In this document: positions 19,630 to 29,175 of the stretch, piece after piece | Layout: every line of letters begins with the position of its first letter | Numbering within the stretch: the first letter of the stretch is position 1 | Assembly: GCA_947166135.1 (NCBI GenBank) | Contig: CAMVDB010000004.1 | Span: 1-64,000 of the forward strand | Source: an uncultured Clostridia bacterium | GTDB lineage: Bacteria > Bacillota > Clostridia > Oscillospirales > Acutalibacteraceae | Direction: 5' to 3' | Length of the DNA stretch: 64,000 nt | The notes under the pieces: generated by a model | What the model was told of the DNA's origin: nothing | Database searches by the model: none | What the model saw: only the letters and a program-made list of their open reading frames with translations | Position numbers and translations under genes: made by a program

Positions 19630-21375
19630 TTACTCTTTTACATTATCCTTCAGCGGCGGGATAAAGTCGCGGAATGCCTGTACCATGCGCTTGTGATGGA
19701 TTATGAAGTGGATGGTGGGGTATTTGTTTTTGGAAATGATGACCATTTGATTACCGATGATCTTGTAGGTGATGTTGCGGAAGGTCGGAGAAGGATCAGG
19801 CACGATCCGAAGATTCCCGAAACGCTCCGCAAAGCGGCGGGTCTGCTCCAGATGGGCTTGATATTCCTCGTAGGTATAGGTGATGTCGTTCGGACAGAAG
19901 ATATCTGCCAGCGACAGGTTCAAGGGAGTGCTCTCGAACGCCTCGCGCGACAGAGAGGGCACGGTCAGCGTAACGCGGTTATTATTTAAAATCGCTTGAA
20001 TCGCTTCCACGGAACGGCGGCGATATTCGATGATCTGCTCCTTTTCCTCAGCGCTGAGGTTTCGGCTGTCGAGTATCTTTTGCAGTGTGTCTTCATCCAT
20101 CGTGTACAGCGGAAGACTGCAGTGAGTGATATAGCGGTCGCCGTCCTTCCTCAGCGAGTCATGCAGGGCGCTGAGATATTCCTTCCGACGGTCGGTGGTG
20201 TAAATATCCATCAGCGGCTTTGCTTTACCGAGCAGTTCTTCGGCGCGTCTGCGGTAGTGGCGCACATCCTCCGATGATTTATACAGCACATACCTGCCGT
20301 CGCCTTGATGTCCCACGATCGCCGTACCCTCCAGCGCGGCGGCTCCCGAGACCTTCAACAGGTGGGTGAATACGCTGTTCTGCGGCGTGGGGAGGTAGTA
20401 AGGCGAGATCTGACCCGTCATGTACATCGGGATGTAACCTTCGAGCCCCAGCATCATTTCGTGGAAGGGACGGTTGACGTTGTGGATGAAGTTCAGCCGC
20501 AAGCCCTTCTTGAGCAGCATTGCGAGACCAAACATGTATTTTTTCGGGAATTCGGGATCCTTCGCCATCTCCTCGAGCGGCATGTCGCTGTAGAAGATAC
20601 AGTCTTTCTTCGATCTCGACAGCACTGTCGCCTTCATGAAGTCCAGCTCGCTTTCCATCATCTCGCCGATGCCGGTATAGATCTTTGTGGTAGGAAGCTG
20701 AAAGGGAAGGGAGGGCAGTCGAATGTCATCAAAGCGGATCGAACGGATGAAGTCATCGAGGTTGAACGTGTCCATTTTGTTGAGGAAATTCGCGAGAGGA
20801 TCATCTTCGGCGACAGCGGTATTGGTACCCAGCCAGAGGATGATCGCGTCGCACAGCGCGCGGGTGGTATCAAGCGCACTTTCATCACATCCGATCAATT
20901 CAGCGACCAACTTGACGTCGGCGGGCGTATTGCACCGACGCGCCAGATACCCCGCCGTATCGGCAGTGAAGCTGCCGAGGTCACCCGGACGGCGCTGACC
21001 GGACAGAACCTTCGAGATGTGGGAGGGATCAAAGCTCAACGCCTTCGCCAGTTCGCTGCCGCGGATATCCAGCGTTTTCAACAGCGCGTTGAGGTTGTTG
21101 AGGTACACCTCATATTCCACATTCAGCCCGTTTTTCAAGGTGCTTTGCAGCGCTTCGCGCACCTCGTCCTCGCTGAGGGCGACGTCCTTTTCATCGGCGA
21201 GCGCCATGATCCCGCGGATGATCTTTTCGGTTTGCTCGCTGTCGTAGGCGGGCTCGCGCTCGCCCCTGACGTAGTTCGATACGGCGCTGACGCTCAGCCC
21301 CGAGGCTTTTGCCAGCGTGCTGTAACGAGCGTCCAGAAGGCGCAGATAGTTGCTTAACTGTTCGCTAAAGGTCAT
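19630..21375 (-). CDS. Large XRE-type protein with two N-terminal HTH-like units and a long uncharacterised C-terminal domain
   Basis: YSTLAKASGLSVSAVSNYVRGERE (aa ~18-41) and GSELAKALSFDPSHISKVLSGQRRP (aa ~100-125); the rest is unrecognised. Confidence 0.7.
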   Translation of the reverse strand: MTFSEQLSNYLRLLDARYSTLAKASGLSVSAVSNYVRGEREPAYDSEQTEKIIRGIMALADEKDVALSEDEVREALQSTLKNGLNVEYEVYLNNLNALLKTLDIRGSELAKALSFDPSHISKVLSGQRRPGDLGSFTADTAGYLARRCNTPADVKLVAELIGCDESALDTTRALCDAIILWLGTNTAVAEDDPLANFLNKMDTFNLDDFIRSIRFDDIRLPSLPFQLPTTKIYTGIGEMMESELDFMKATVLSRSKKDCIFYSDMPLEEMAKDPEFPKKYMFGLAMLLKKGLRLNFIHNVNRPFHEMMLGLEGYIPMYMTGQISPYYLPTPQNSVFTHLLKVSGAAALEGTAIVGHQGDGRYVLYKSSEDVRHYRRRAEELLGKAKPLMDIYTTDRRKEYLSALHDSLRKDGDRYITHCSLPLYTMDEDTLQKILDSRNLSAEEKEQIIEYRRRSVEAIQAILNNNRVTLTVPSLSREAFESTPLNLSLADIFCPNDITYTYEEYQAHLEQTRRFAERFGNLRIVPDPSPTFRNITYKIIGNQMVIISKNKYPTIHFIIHHKRMVQAFRDFIPPLKDNVKE

Positions 21376-21534
21376 GTGGGTCTCCTTGTCAAGTAGTATG
21401 ATTCCATTATAGGAGGATTACACAAATTGTCAAGGCGCGATTGACTGAATGTATTGCGAATCGGTCTCGTTTTGCTATAATCAAAGTGTACAAGTCTGTC
21501 TTGTCGAGAAAACACCATGATAGGAGAGATCGCT

Positions 21535-24500
21535 ATGAAAAAAATCATTTCATTGGTCGTCGCTGCAGTGATGCTGCTGAGCGTGTTCAGCGTCAGCGCC
21601 TTTGCGGCTGAACGTCCGTCCGAGACTGCCGGCCCCGCGACGGAGCCGGGTATGTACGGCGGCGCGAGGCTGGGATTCTTTAACCCCGCGACCAACAAGA
21701 ACACGTATGCAGTGAACTATAACTACAGTGAAGGAAAGTTGGAGGTCTATAAGGACGCTATCCCCGGTATGACCTACGATATCCTTACCAACACCTGCAC
21801 GGTTACCGACCTGAAACAGCCGGAAAAAGAGCTTTTCGTCTGGTATATGGGCAACGATTTTAAGCTGAAAATCGAGGGCGAGTGCGAGTTCAGGAGTATC
21901 TATGTCTGTAATCCCTTCAACTTCCACGGGACGAGCCTCAATATCATCGGTGACGGTGTGCTGACTGTTAATAAGAACACACTCGTCGATTCTGCGATCG
22001 AAATACTCTGTGACGGCGACAACGGAGTATTATCGCTCGATATTGCCGATACCGTTACTGTTCATCTGTATTCAAAGGAGTATGAAGAGATTCCGGAGGA
22101 TGGCGAGAAGTACGCGCCTGTTGTCGCCCTCAGTAAGACCGCGATCACTCCCGCCGATGGAGGAGCGATCACCGTCGGCGGCAAGGCTGCTCCCGGGGTG
22201 AAGTATCAACAGCTCACCGAAGAAGTCCCGGAGACAGTTTCGGCGATTATCGTGACTGATCGAAATCAGGACTTCCCCCACGGCGCAAAACTGAAATCCA
22301 AGAGCGATCCGAACGGTGTTTATGCGCTGGGAGATATTATGGATGACGTCACCTATGTGGTGAATCGATACATGTATGTCAGTGCGCTGAATATGTGGGT
22401 CGTTGATCACAGCTTTGCCACGGATTCATGGATGAACGGCAGACGCTATAACAAGGAACAGTTCGAGGCGGAGTATGACTACGTTTACGGCATGGCGCCT
22501 ACTCCGATCAAGTACATGGAATCCTATAAGATGGATATGCGCGGCAATGAGGGTGTAAAGATTACCAAGGATGGCGAGCCCGACGCGGTCTATATCGGCC
22601 TGCCTACCGGCGGCGTCTGGGACTGGGGCGACGACGTCGACTATAAGGGCAATTATGAAATCAGCCGCGTGCTGTGGGATGATAAGCAGCAGATCTATGT
22701 GGTTGATACAAGCTTCGAGGCGATCGATCTGATGGCTGCCGAGCTGGAAGAGAACGGCTATCATGTCGAGACGGAGACCGTCGATGAGCCGCTGGAGCTC
22801 TCCGTATGGACGACGGAGGATCCGTCCGATACGTCCCGATTTGAGCTTACAAACGCCGTTCTGAACCGCTCCTCCGACCCCGACGGACTTTATATACAGA
22901 CCGGTACTTACGCAGGCTCCGGCGACGATTCCGGTATTGTTGTTCATAAAGTCCATTATAACCCCCTGACCGAGGAGCATTATATTCTTTACGACAGCTA
23001 CAGCTCGAGTGAATTCTTTACAGTGTCGAGTGCTGCGATCGAGAGCGGCGAGGCGGACTTTTCTTATGCGGTTGAGACCAAGACCAAGTATGTCTATCTG
23101 CGTTATCTGCCCGAGGAATACAACATCAATTGGGATCTTGTGAACGGTACTCAGCTTACAAAGAACGACGATCCCGACGGCGTATATGCTTATAAGCAGT
23201 GGACGCATTATTCACAGGGGATTGAACAGGAAAAATATGCGATTATTAAGCTGAATTATTATGATGATCTCGGCTGCTATGTACAGGACAGCGATTTCGG
23301 AGAACAGGAATTCTACGATCTCGGTTCGCTTGAGACCCTCGGCTACAAGATCCATAAGAGCAGCCAGCCCATCGACTATGTCACCAAGGGGAATATCGAG
23401 CTCGGGGAGTATCCTGTTTATACCGATAAGGGCGGCAGCAAATATTATGTCGACTATGAAGATAACGTCTACAGCTTTATGGAAGAGGATATTATTCAGC
23501 TAGGCGAGGAAAAGTACTACTACGGTATGCCGATGCCCAACAAGAGTGTCGATGACCTGAACGACACGGTCCATACAGTTTTGACCGATAACTACAGCTA
23601 CCTGTTATCAGGCCCCGAATATCACCATGTCGGTGCCGAACAGCCCGAGCCTCAGGCTTATGCTCTGTGGGTCAACGGCGAGCAGGTGACCTCCGACAAT
23701 CTGACGATTTCCTGCGGCAAGGGTACCGCAACCTTCAATCCGTCAAATCATACTCTCACCTTAAATAACGCTGAAATTACAAAGGGTACCGATACAGACT
23801 GGACATACACCGGCATTCTCAGCCATCTGCCCGCGATTTCCGTTGTTGTCATGGGCGACTGCACCATCACTGAGACCGGAGGCGACGGTATCGGCACCTA
23901 TAACAGTGAGTCGTATCAGATCGGCGACGTTATTTATCCCGCTCCTTATGATATGACCGTCTGCGGCGACGGTACGCTGACCATTAAAGAAAGCACCCCG
24001 ATGTACGGCTACGGATTATACTGCACGGGTAACCTCACGATCGACGGTATTACGCTCAAGATCGACTCTGCCGCTGCGGGTATTTGGGCATCCGACCTTA
24101 AGATGAGCGATACAAAAGCAGATATCCATACTTCCAGTTGGTATTCCGGCATCGTTGTTAATCGCGGCGATTTCGATTATGACAACTGTACCGTGACAGC
24201 AGAGAGCGCGGAAGGCTCGGGTCTGCTGTTGGGCAGCGATACGGACTTTTCCACCCTGACCGTGAACAGCGGTACATTGACGCTGAAGGGTAAGAACGGT
24301 GTGCAGGGTGAAGTGGATAAAAGCATCGTCACCGTTAACGGAGGTAAGCTTGCGATTGATTCGACAAACGGCGCTTTTGATGAAACCTTCCTTGCCGATA
24401 ACGCAAAAAATATTGTTATGGGCGAGGGGATCGGCGTGACTTCCGGCGAGATCAACGGCAAAGCCGTTGTGATCGAGAAGCTCTCCGCTTCCGGAGGCTT

Positions 24501-24945
24501 TACCCTCAGCGGAAAGCTGACCACCTTCCTCGGCGACAAGGATTATGTCTATATCAGGCTGCTGAGTGAGGAGAACTGGGAGATTAATTCGTTGTTCGAC
24601 GGCGACGCGACCGAGTATGAGATCGGCAATGTCCCCGCCGGCACCTATACCATGACCGTCAGCAAGAAGAACCATGTCACCCGCACGTATCAGCTTACGG
24701 TGTCCGGCGATACCACGCAGGACGCCAAGCTCCATCCGATCGGCGATATCAACGGCGACGGTAAGGTTACCACCATGGACTTCGGCAGAGCGAACGCCCA
24801 TGCACGCGGCACCGCTGCACTGACCGGTTATGAGTTTGACTGCGCGAATGTGATCCCCGATGCGGGTGCCGCTAAGGTCACCACCATGGACGCGGGTCGC
24901 ATCAACGCTCACGCCAAGGGTACGTCCTCCCTGTGGGCAGCTTGA
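21535..24945 (+). CDS. Large secreted protein: degenerate DPDGVY-type repeats, beta-helix-like region, C-terminal dockerin
   Basis: Signal peptide MKKIISLVVAAVMLLSVFSVSAFA; C-terminal GDINGDGKVTTMDFGRANAHARG...AAKVTTMDAGRINAHAKG (two dockerin-type repeats). Confidence 0.85.
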   Translation: MKKIISLVVAAVMLLSVFSVSAFAAERPSETAGPATEPGMYGGARLGFFNPATNKNTYAVNYNYSEGKLEVYKDAIPGMTYDILTNTCTVTDLKQPEKELFVWYMGNDFKLKIEGECEFRSIYVCNPFNFHGTSLNIIGDGVLTVNKNTLVDSAIEILCDGDNGVLSLDIADTVTVHLYSKEYEEIPEDGEKYAPVVALSKTAITPADGGAITVGGKAAPGVKYQQLTEEVPETVSAIIVTDRNQDFPHGAKLKSKSDPNGVYALGDIMDDVTYVVNRYMYVSALNMWVVDHSFATDSWMNGRRYNKEQFEAEYDYVYGMAPTPIKYMESYKMDMRGNEGVKITKDGEPDAVYIGLPTGGVWDWGDDVDYKGNYEISRVLWDDKQQIYVVDTSFEAIDLMAAELEENGYHVETETVDEPLELSVWTTEDPSDTSRFELTNAVLNRSSDPDGLYIQTGTYAGSGDDSGIVVHKVHYNPLTEEHYILYDSYSSSEFFTVSSAAIESGEADFSYAVETKTKYVYLRYLPEEYNINWDLVNGTQLTKNDDPDGVYAYKQWTHYSQGIEQEKYAIIKLNYYDDLGCYVQDSDFGEQEFYDLGSLETLGYKIHKSSQPIDYVTKGNIELGEYPVYTDKGGSKYYVDYEDNVYSFMEEDIIQLGEEKYYYGMPMPNKSVDDLNDTVHTVLTDNYSYLLSGPEYHHVGAEQPEPQAYALWVNGEQVTSDNLTISCGKGTATFNPSNHTLTLNNAEITKGTDTDWTYTGILSHLPAISVVVMGDCTITETGGDGIGTYNSESYQIGDVIYPAPYDMTVCGDGTLTIKESTPMYGYGLYCTGNLTIDGITLKIDSAAAGIWASDLKMSDTKADIHTSSWYSGIVVNRGDFDYDNCTVTAESAEGSGLLLGSDTDFSTLTVNSGTLTLKGKNGVQGEVDKSIVTVNGGKLAIDSTNGAFDETFLADNAKNIVMGEGIGVTSGEINGKAVVIEKLSASGGFTLSGKLTTFLGDKDYVYIRLLSEENWEINSLFDGDATEYEIGNVPAGTYTMTVSKKNHVTRTYQLTVSGDTTQDAKLHPIGDINGDGKVTTMDFGRANAHARGTAALTGYEFDCANVIPDAGAAKVTTMDAGRINAHAKGTSSLWAA

Positions 24946-24977
24946 TCAAGCTCCATAATCTTTATCACACATGACAC

Positions 24978-25010
24978 ATCCCCGCAGGGTACCGACCTTG
25001 CGGGGATTTT
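24978..25010 (+). terminator. Intrinsic terminator
   Basis: ATCCCCGCA...TGCGGGGATTTT. Confidence 0.8.
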
Positions 25011-25069
25011 CATGCTGTTTTTCTACGATCAAGACGCCGAAGAGGAGAAATTGGAAGCAATTAATTTGG

Positions 25070-25083
25070 TTAGCGATCGCTAA
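25070..25083. promoter_or_regulatory. 14-bp perfect palindrome TTAGCGATCGCTAA upstream of the ferredoxin promoter (candidate operator)
   Basis: Perfect dyad 16 bp upstream of the TTGATT hexamer. Confidence 0.45.
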
Positions 25084-25099
25084 TTTTGTGCAGAATACC

Positions 25100-25127
25100 T
25101 TGATTTTTCAAAAGAATGTGCTACAAT
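25100..25127 (+). promoter_or_regulatory. Putative promoter of the ferredoxin gene (TTGATT-16-TACAAT)
   Basis: Hexamers and spacing; RBS aaggagg follows. Confidence 0.5.
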
Positions 25128-25156
25128 GAAGTCAATAATTACAAGGAGGTTCTATC

Positions 25157-25327
25157 ATGGCTTATAAGATTTCTGAAGATTGCATTTCCTGTGGCGCTTG
25201 CGCTGATGAGTGCCCCGTTAGCGCTATCTCTGAGGGCGATACCCAGTACGTCATCGACGCTGATGCTTGCATCGAGTGCGGTGCTTGCGCTGACGCTTGC
25301 CCCGTAGGTGCTCCTGCGGCTGAATAA
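25157..25327 (+). CDS. 2[4Fe-4S] clostridial-type ferredoxin, 56 aa
   Basis: MAYKISEDCISCGACADECPVSAISEGDTQYVIDADACIECGACADACPVGAPAAE: two CxxCxxCxxxCP motifs. Confidence 0.95.
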   Translation: MAYKISEDCISCGACADECPVSAISEGDTQYVIDADACIECGACADACPVGAPAAE

Positions 25328-25340
25328 GCAATAACGACCG

Positions 25341-25370
25341 TAGCCGAGGCTTTTGCCTCGGCTATTTTTT
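25341..25370 (+). terminator. Intrinsic terminator after the ferredoxin gene
   Basis: TAGCCGAGGC TTTT GCCTCGGCTATTTTTT. Confidence 0.9.
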
Positions 25371-25451
25371 CTATACAGGAAACGGTTTTCGACACGGTTT
25401 ACAAACCCCGACGATTATGCTACAATGATGGCAGAAAAAGGAGGGCGAACG

Positions 25452-26195
25452 ATGCGTGTTGAACCGCTGGGCAGCGGTATCCGGCTTTATGTCAGCGATA
25501 CCCACCATTTTACGACCGATACCATCCTGCTCGCGCACTTTGCCGCTGTCAAGAACGGCGAGCGTGTAGTCGAGCTCGGCACCGGTTGCGGGACGATCCC
25601 GCTCCTGCTGATCCGCGACGGCAACCCGCAGAGCGTCCATGCTGTCGAGATACAGGAGGACGCGATCTCCCTGCTTACAGAGAGCCTGCGCCTCAACCTC
25701 GACAACGGGATCGAAAAAGCCGCCCGTATCACGCCGCTCCTCGGCGATCTGCGCGAGATCCGCGGGCTGCTGCCGGCGGGAGAGAGCGACCTCGTGATCT
25801 GCAATCCGCCGTATAAGCTCCCCGGCTCCGGGATCACCAACCCCGATGAAGCGAAGATGACTGCGCGGCATGAGAGCGCTTGTACCCTCGACGATATCTG
25901 TGAGGCGGCGCGGTGGCTGCTGCGCTTCGGCGGGCGGTTCGTGATCTGTCAGCGCCCTGAACGGCTGACGGATGTGCTGTCCTCCCTGCGCGCGCATGAG
26001 CTCGAGCCGAAACGCCTGCGACTGGTGCAGGGACGGGTGGATAAAGCGCCGAAGCTCTTTTTGTGTGAGGCGAAGCGCGGCGCAAAGTCCGGTTATATGG
26101 ACGTGCTCCCCTCGCTGATCATCGAGGACAAAAACGGATTTACCGAAGAGATGAAACAGATCTACGGAACCTATAAGGAAGGTCATGATGGATAA
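25452..26195 (+). CDS. TrmN6-like SAM-dependent methyltransferase (tRNA1(Val) A37 N6-methyltransferase family)
   Basis: VVELGTGCGTIPLLL and DLVICNPPYK (NPPY) motifs. Confidence 0.88.
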   Translation: MRVEPLGSGIRLYVSDTHHFTTDTILLAHFAAVKNGERVVELGTGCGTIPLLLIRDGNPQSVHAVEIQEDAISLLTESLRLNLDNGIEKAARITPLLGDLREIRGLLPAGESDLVICNPPYKLPGSGITNPDEAKMTARHESACTLDDICEAARWLLRFGGRFVICQRPERLTDVLSSLRAHELEPKRLRLVQGRVDKAPKLFLCEAKRGAKSGYMDVLPSLIIEDKNGFTEEMKQIYGTYKEGHDG

Positions 26196-27006
26196 TATAC
26201 TGTATGTAGTCGGTACGCCGATCGGCAACATGGGCGATATCTCCCCCCGCGCGGTGGAAACGCTGGAGCAGGTGGACTTCATCGCTGCCGAGGATACGCG
26301 CGTTACCTTGAAGCTGCTGAACCATTTCGGCATCAAGAAGCCGATGGTCAGCTATTTTGAACATAATAAGCATGAGCGCGGCGAGCTGATCATCAACCGC
26401 ATAATAGCGGGTGAGAGCTGCGCGATCGTTACCGACGCGGGGATGCCCTGTATCTCCGACCCCGGCGAGGAGCTGATCCGACAATGTGAAGCTGCGGGCG
26501 TTAAGACGGTCGTCGTTCCCGGCCCGAGCGCTGTGATCTCCGCGCTGGCGGTATCGGGACTCGAGACGGGTCGTTTCACCTTTGAGGGCTTCTTGTCTGT
26601 CAACAAAAAGAGCCGCTCCGATCACCTCGAGAGCCTCCTTGACGAGCGCCGCACGATGATCTTCTATGAAGCGCCCCATAAGCTCCCGAATACACTGAAC
26701 GATCTGTATAACACCTTCGGCGATCGAAAGCTGACCATCGCCCGCGAGCTGACCAAGCTGCATGAGGAGATCATCCGTACCACGACCAAGGAGGCGTTAC
26801 GGTTCGTCGATTCTCCCCTCAAAGGCGAGATCGTACTCGTGCTGGAGGGTAAAAAGACGGAGGAAAAATCGACCGTTACCCGCGAGGAGGCTGTCGCTTA
26901 CGCCCGAAAGCTGATCGACGGCGGTATGCGCCCGACCGACGCCGCTAAGGAGGCTGCCGCGATAGCGGGACTGAAGAAGAACGATATCTATAAGGAGCTC
27001 TTATGA
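26185..27006 (+). CDS. rsmI: 16S rRNA (cytidine-1402-2'-O)-methyltransferase RsmI
   Basis: LYVVGTPIGNMGDISPRAVETL, AEDTRVTLKLLNHF, VTDAGMPCISDPG. Confidence 0.95.
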   Translation: MMDNILYVVGTPIGNMGDISPRAVETLEQVDFIAAEDTRVTLKLLNHFGIKKPMVSYFEHNKHERGELIINRIIAGESCAIVTDAGMPCISDPGEELIRQCEAAGVKTVVVPGPSAVISALAVSGLETGRFTFEGFLSVNKKSRSDHLESLLDERRTMIFYEAPHKLPNTLNDLYNTFGDRKLTIARELTKLHEEIIRTTTKEALRFVDSPLKGEIVLVLEGKKTEEKSTVTREEAVAYARKLIDGGMRPTDAAKEAAAIAGLKKNDIYKELL

Positions 27007-28274
27007 ATTATCAGGAAAGCTTAGCCTACATCCATTCACTCGACAAGTTCGGCTCGCGCCCGGGACTCGACAGGGTGCGTAAGCTCTTTCATAAGGTGCC
27101 GAATGTACTGGGCCAGCACTTCATCCATGTCGCCGGCACCAACGGGAAAGGCTCCGTCTGTGAGATGCTCAGCTCCGTGCTGGTTCAGGCGGGCTACAGG
27201 GTGGGGTTGTTCATCTCGCCCTATATCGTCGATTTCCGCGAGCGTATCCAGATCAATAACCGGATGATCTCCGAGGAGGAGCTCGCCGAGGCGGTCACCT
27301 TCTTCAAGCCGATCATGGATGACCTCAATCGTGACGGCGTGATCATTACCGAGTTCGAATTCCTCACGGTGCTCAGCTTTTATATTTATAAGAAGAATCG
27401 CTGTGACGTGATCGTATGTGAGGTCGGTATGGGGGGACTGCTGGATTCGACCAATCTAATTCCCTATCCGCTGTGCTCGGTCATCACCCGCGTCGACCTC
27501 GATCATACCGCTATCTTAGGTGATACGATCGAAGCCGTCGCTTACCAGAAGGCGGGCATCATCAAGACCTACTCTACCACCGTCCTCGCTCCCCAACGGC
27601 GAGAAGCCTACGCCGTGCTGGAGGAGAAGGCGCGGCAGGAGCACAACACCCTGTATCGCGGCGAGGATGTACGCCTCGCCGTCACCGACCGCGGCGCCGA
27701 CGGCACCCGCTTCATCTATGAGGATATGCCTATGCTGCTCCCGCTTGTCGGCTCGCACCAGATCGATAACCTCCGCTGCGCTTTGGCGACGATCGAAGCG
27801 CTCCGGATGGAGCATAACATGGCGATCCCGACGGAGGATATCCGCGACGGATTGTCGAAGGTTCAGCATCCCGCGCGCTTTGAGCGGCTCTGTACCGATC
27901 CGCTCGTCGTACTGGACGGCGCGCATAATCCCAACGGGCTATCCTCCTTTGCCGAGGCGATCCGCGCCTACTATCCGACGGGCGATAAGACGCTGATTAT
28001 CGGCATGCTCGCCGATAAGGACAGCACCTCGCTCCATCTCTTAAAAGGGCTGTTCAAGCGTGTGATCGCGACGAACGTTGCGAATCCCCGAGCCCTCTCC
28101 GCCGGGGAGCTTGCCCATCGACTGACCGGTATCGCCGATGAGATCGAGGTCGTCGAGAATCCTCGTGACGCGCTCGATAAGGCGCTCTCCTACGGCGACG
28201 GAGTGTTTATCTGCGGCTCGCTGTACCTCGCTTCCGAGATACGACCGTATCTTGTAGACAAAAACGGATTATGA
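27003..28274 (+). CDS. folC: Folylpolyglutamate/dihydrofolate synthase FolC
   Basis: FIHVAGTNGKGSVCEMLSSVL, GLFISPYIVDFRERIQIN, VLDGAHNPNG. Confidence 0.93.
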   Translation: MNYQESLAYIHSLDKFGSRPGLDRVRKLFHKVPNVLGQHFIHVAGTNGKGSVCEMLSSVLVQAGYRVGLFISPYIVDFRERIQINNRMISEEELAEAVTFFKPIMDDLNRDGVIITEFEFLTVLSFYIYKKNRCDVIVCEVGMGGLLDSTNLIPYPLCSVITRVDLDHTAILGDTIEAVAYQKAGIIKTYSTTVLAPQRREAYAVLEEKARQEHNTLYRGEDVRLAVTDRGADGTRFIYEDMPMLLPLVGSHQIDNLRCALATIEALRMEHNMAIPTEDIRDGLSKVQHPARFERLCTDPLVVLDGAHNPNGLSSFAEAIRAYYPTGDKTLIIGMLADKDSTSLHLLKGLFKRVIATNVANPRALSAGELAHRLTGIADEIEVVENPRDALDKALSYGDGVFICGSLYLASEIRPYLVDKNGL

Positions 28275-28296
28275 CAACAGAATAAAACAGATTATT

Positions 28297-28330
28297 TAAG
28301 CCTATCCTAATATTATTAGGGTAGGCTTTA
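28297..28330 (+). terminator. Intrinsic terminator after folC
   Basis: TAAGCCTATCCTAATATTATTAGGGTAGGCTTTA. Confidence 0.75.
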
Positions 28331-28350
28331 TTATATGCTCACTTTGTCAT

Positions 28351-28408
28351 GAAGGGAGCCTCAACCCTCAGTCAGCTATGCTGACAGCTCCCTTAGGAAA
28401 GGGAGCCT
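28351..28408. repeat. Partial/third copy of the terminator-nested hairpin repeat, core only
   Basis: CCTCAGTCAGCTATGCTGACAGCTCCCTTAGGAAAGGGAGCC; hairpin covaries with the copies at 19488 and 30109. Confidence 0.7.
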
Positions 28409-28432
28409 AAATTGTTATATAGGAGGACAAGC

Positions 28433-28735
28433 ATGGTAGACATGACATATCATAACGGTGTGGTGACGGCACGGCTCGGCGGTGAGATCGATCATCATAT
28501 CGCGCCTGCGATCCGCGGCGAGATCGACGCGCGGTGCGAGACCTACCGCCCCGCACGGCTGGTGTTGGATTTCAGAAGGGTCGGCTTCATGGATTCGTCG
28601 GGGATCGGTCTGGTGATGGGGCGATACCGCATGATCTCGCTGCTCGGCGGAAGGCTGGAGGTCGTTAACATCCCGCCGAATCTGAAGAAGATCTTTGTTC
28701 TGTCGGGACTGGAGAATCTGGGGGTGATAAAATGA
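28433..28735 (+). CDS. spoIIAA: Anti-sigma F factor antagonist SpoIIAA (STAS domain)
   Basis: LVLDFRRVGFMDSSGIGLVMGRY; operon context. Confidence 0.93.
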   Translation: MVDMTYHNGVVTARLGGEIDHHIAPAIRGEIDARCETYRPARLVLDFRRVGFMDSSGIGLVMGRYRMISLLGGRLEVVNIPPNLKKIFVLSGLENLGVIK

Positions 28736-29175
28736 ATATCGTCAACAGCATGAAGCTGAGCTTTATCTCGAAGAGCGCCAACGAGAGCTTCGCACGCTCT
28801 GCGGTCGCGGCATTTCTCTTGCCGCTCGATCCGACCGTTGCCGAGATCGCCGATGTCAAGACCGCCGTCTCCGAGGCGGTGACAAATGCCATCGTCCACG
28901 CTTACCCCGATACCTTCGGTACTGTTTACATAGAAGTAAAGCTCACCGATACGGGACGAGCGGTCATCAGGATCCGCGACAAGGGCGTCGGGATCGCCGA
29001 TATCGAACAGGCGATGGAGCCGCTGTACACCACCTCGACCGACGAGCGCGCGGGCTTGGGCTTTGCTGTCATGCAGAGCTTTATGGATAAGGTCACAGTG
29101 CGCTCCGCTGTCGGAAAGGGGACGACCGTGACCCTCGAGAAGAATATCATCCGCGCCGCGTATGGATCGCGATGA
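28732..29175 (+). CDS. spoIIAB: Anti-sigma F factor SpoIIAB (GHKL kinase)
   Basis: SEAVTNAIVHAYP, RIRDKGVGI, ERAGLGFAVMQSFMD. Confidence 0.95.
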   Translation: MNIVNSMKLSFISKSANESFARSAVAAFLLPLDPTVAEIADVKTAVSEAVTNAIVHAYPDTFGTVYIEVKLTDTGRAVIRIRDKGVGIADIEQAMEPLYTTSTDERAGLGFAVMQSFMDKVTVRSAVGKGTTVTLEKNIIRAAYGSR

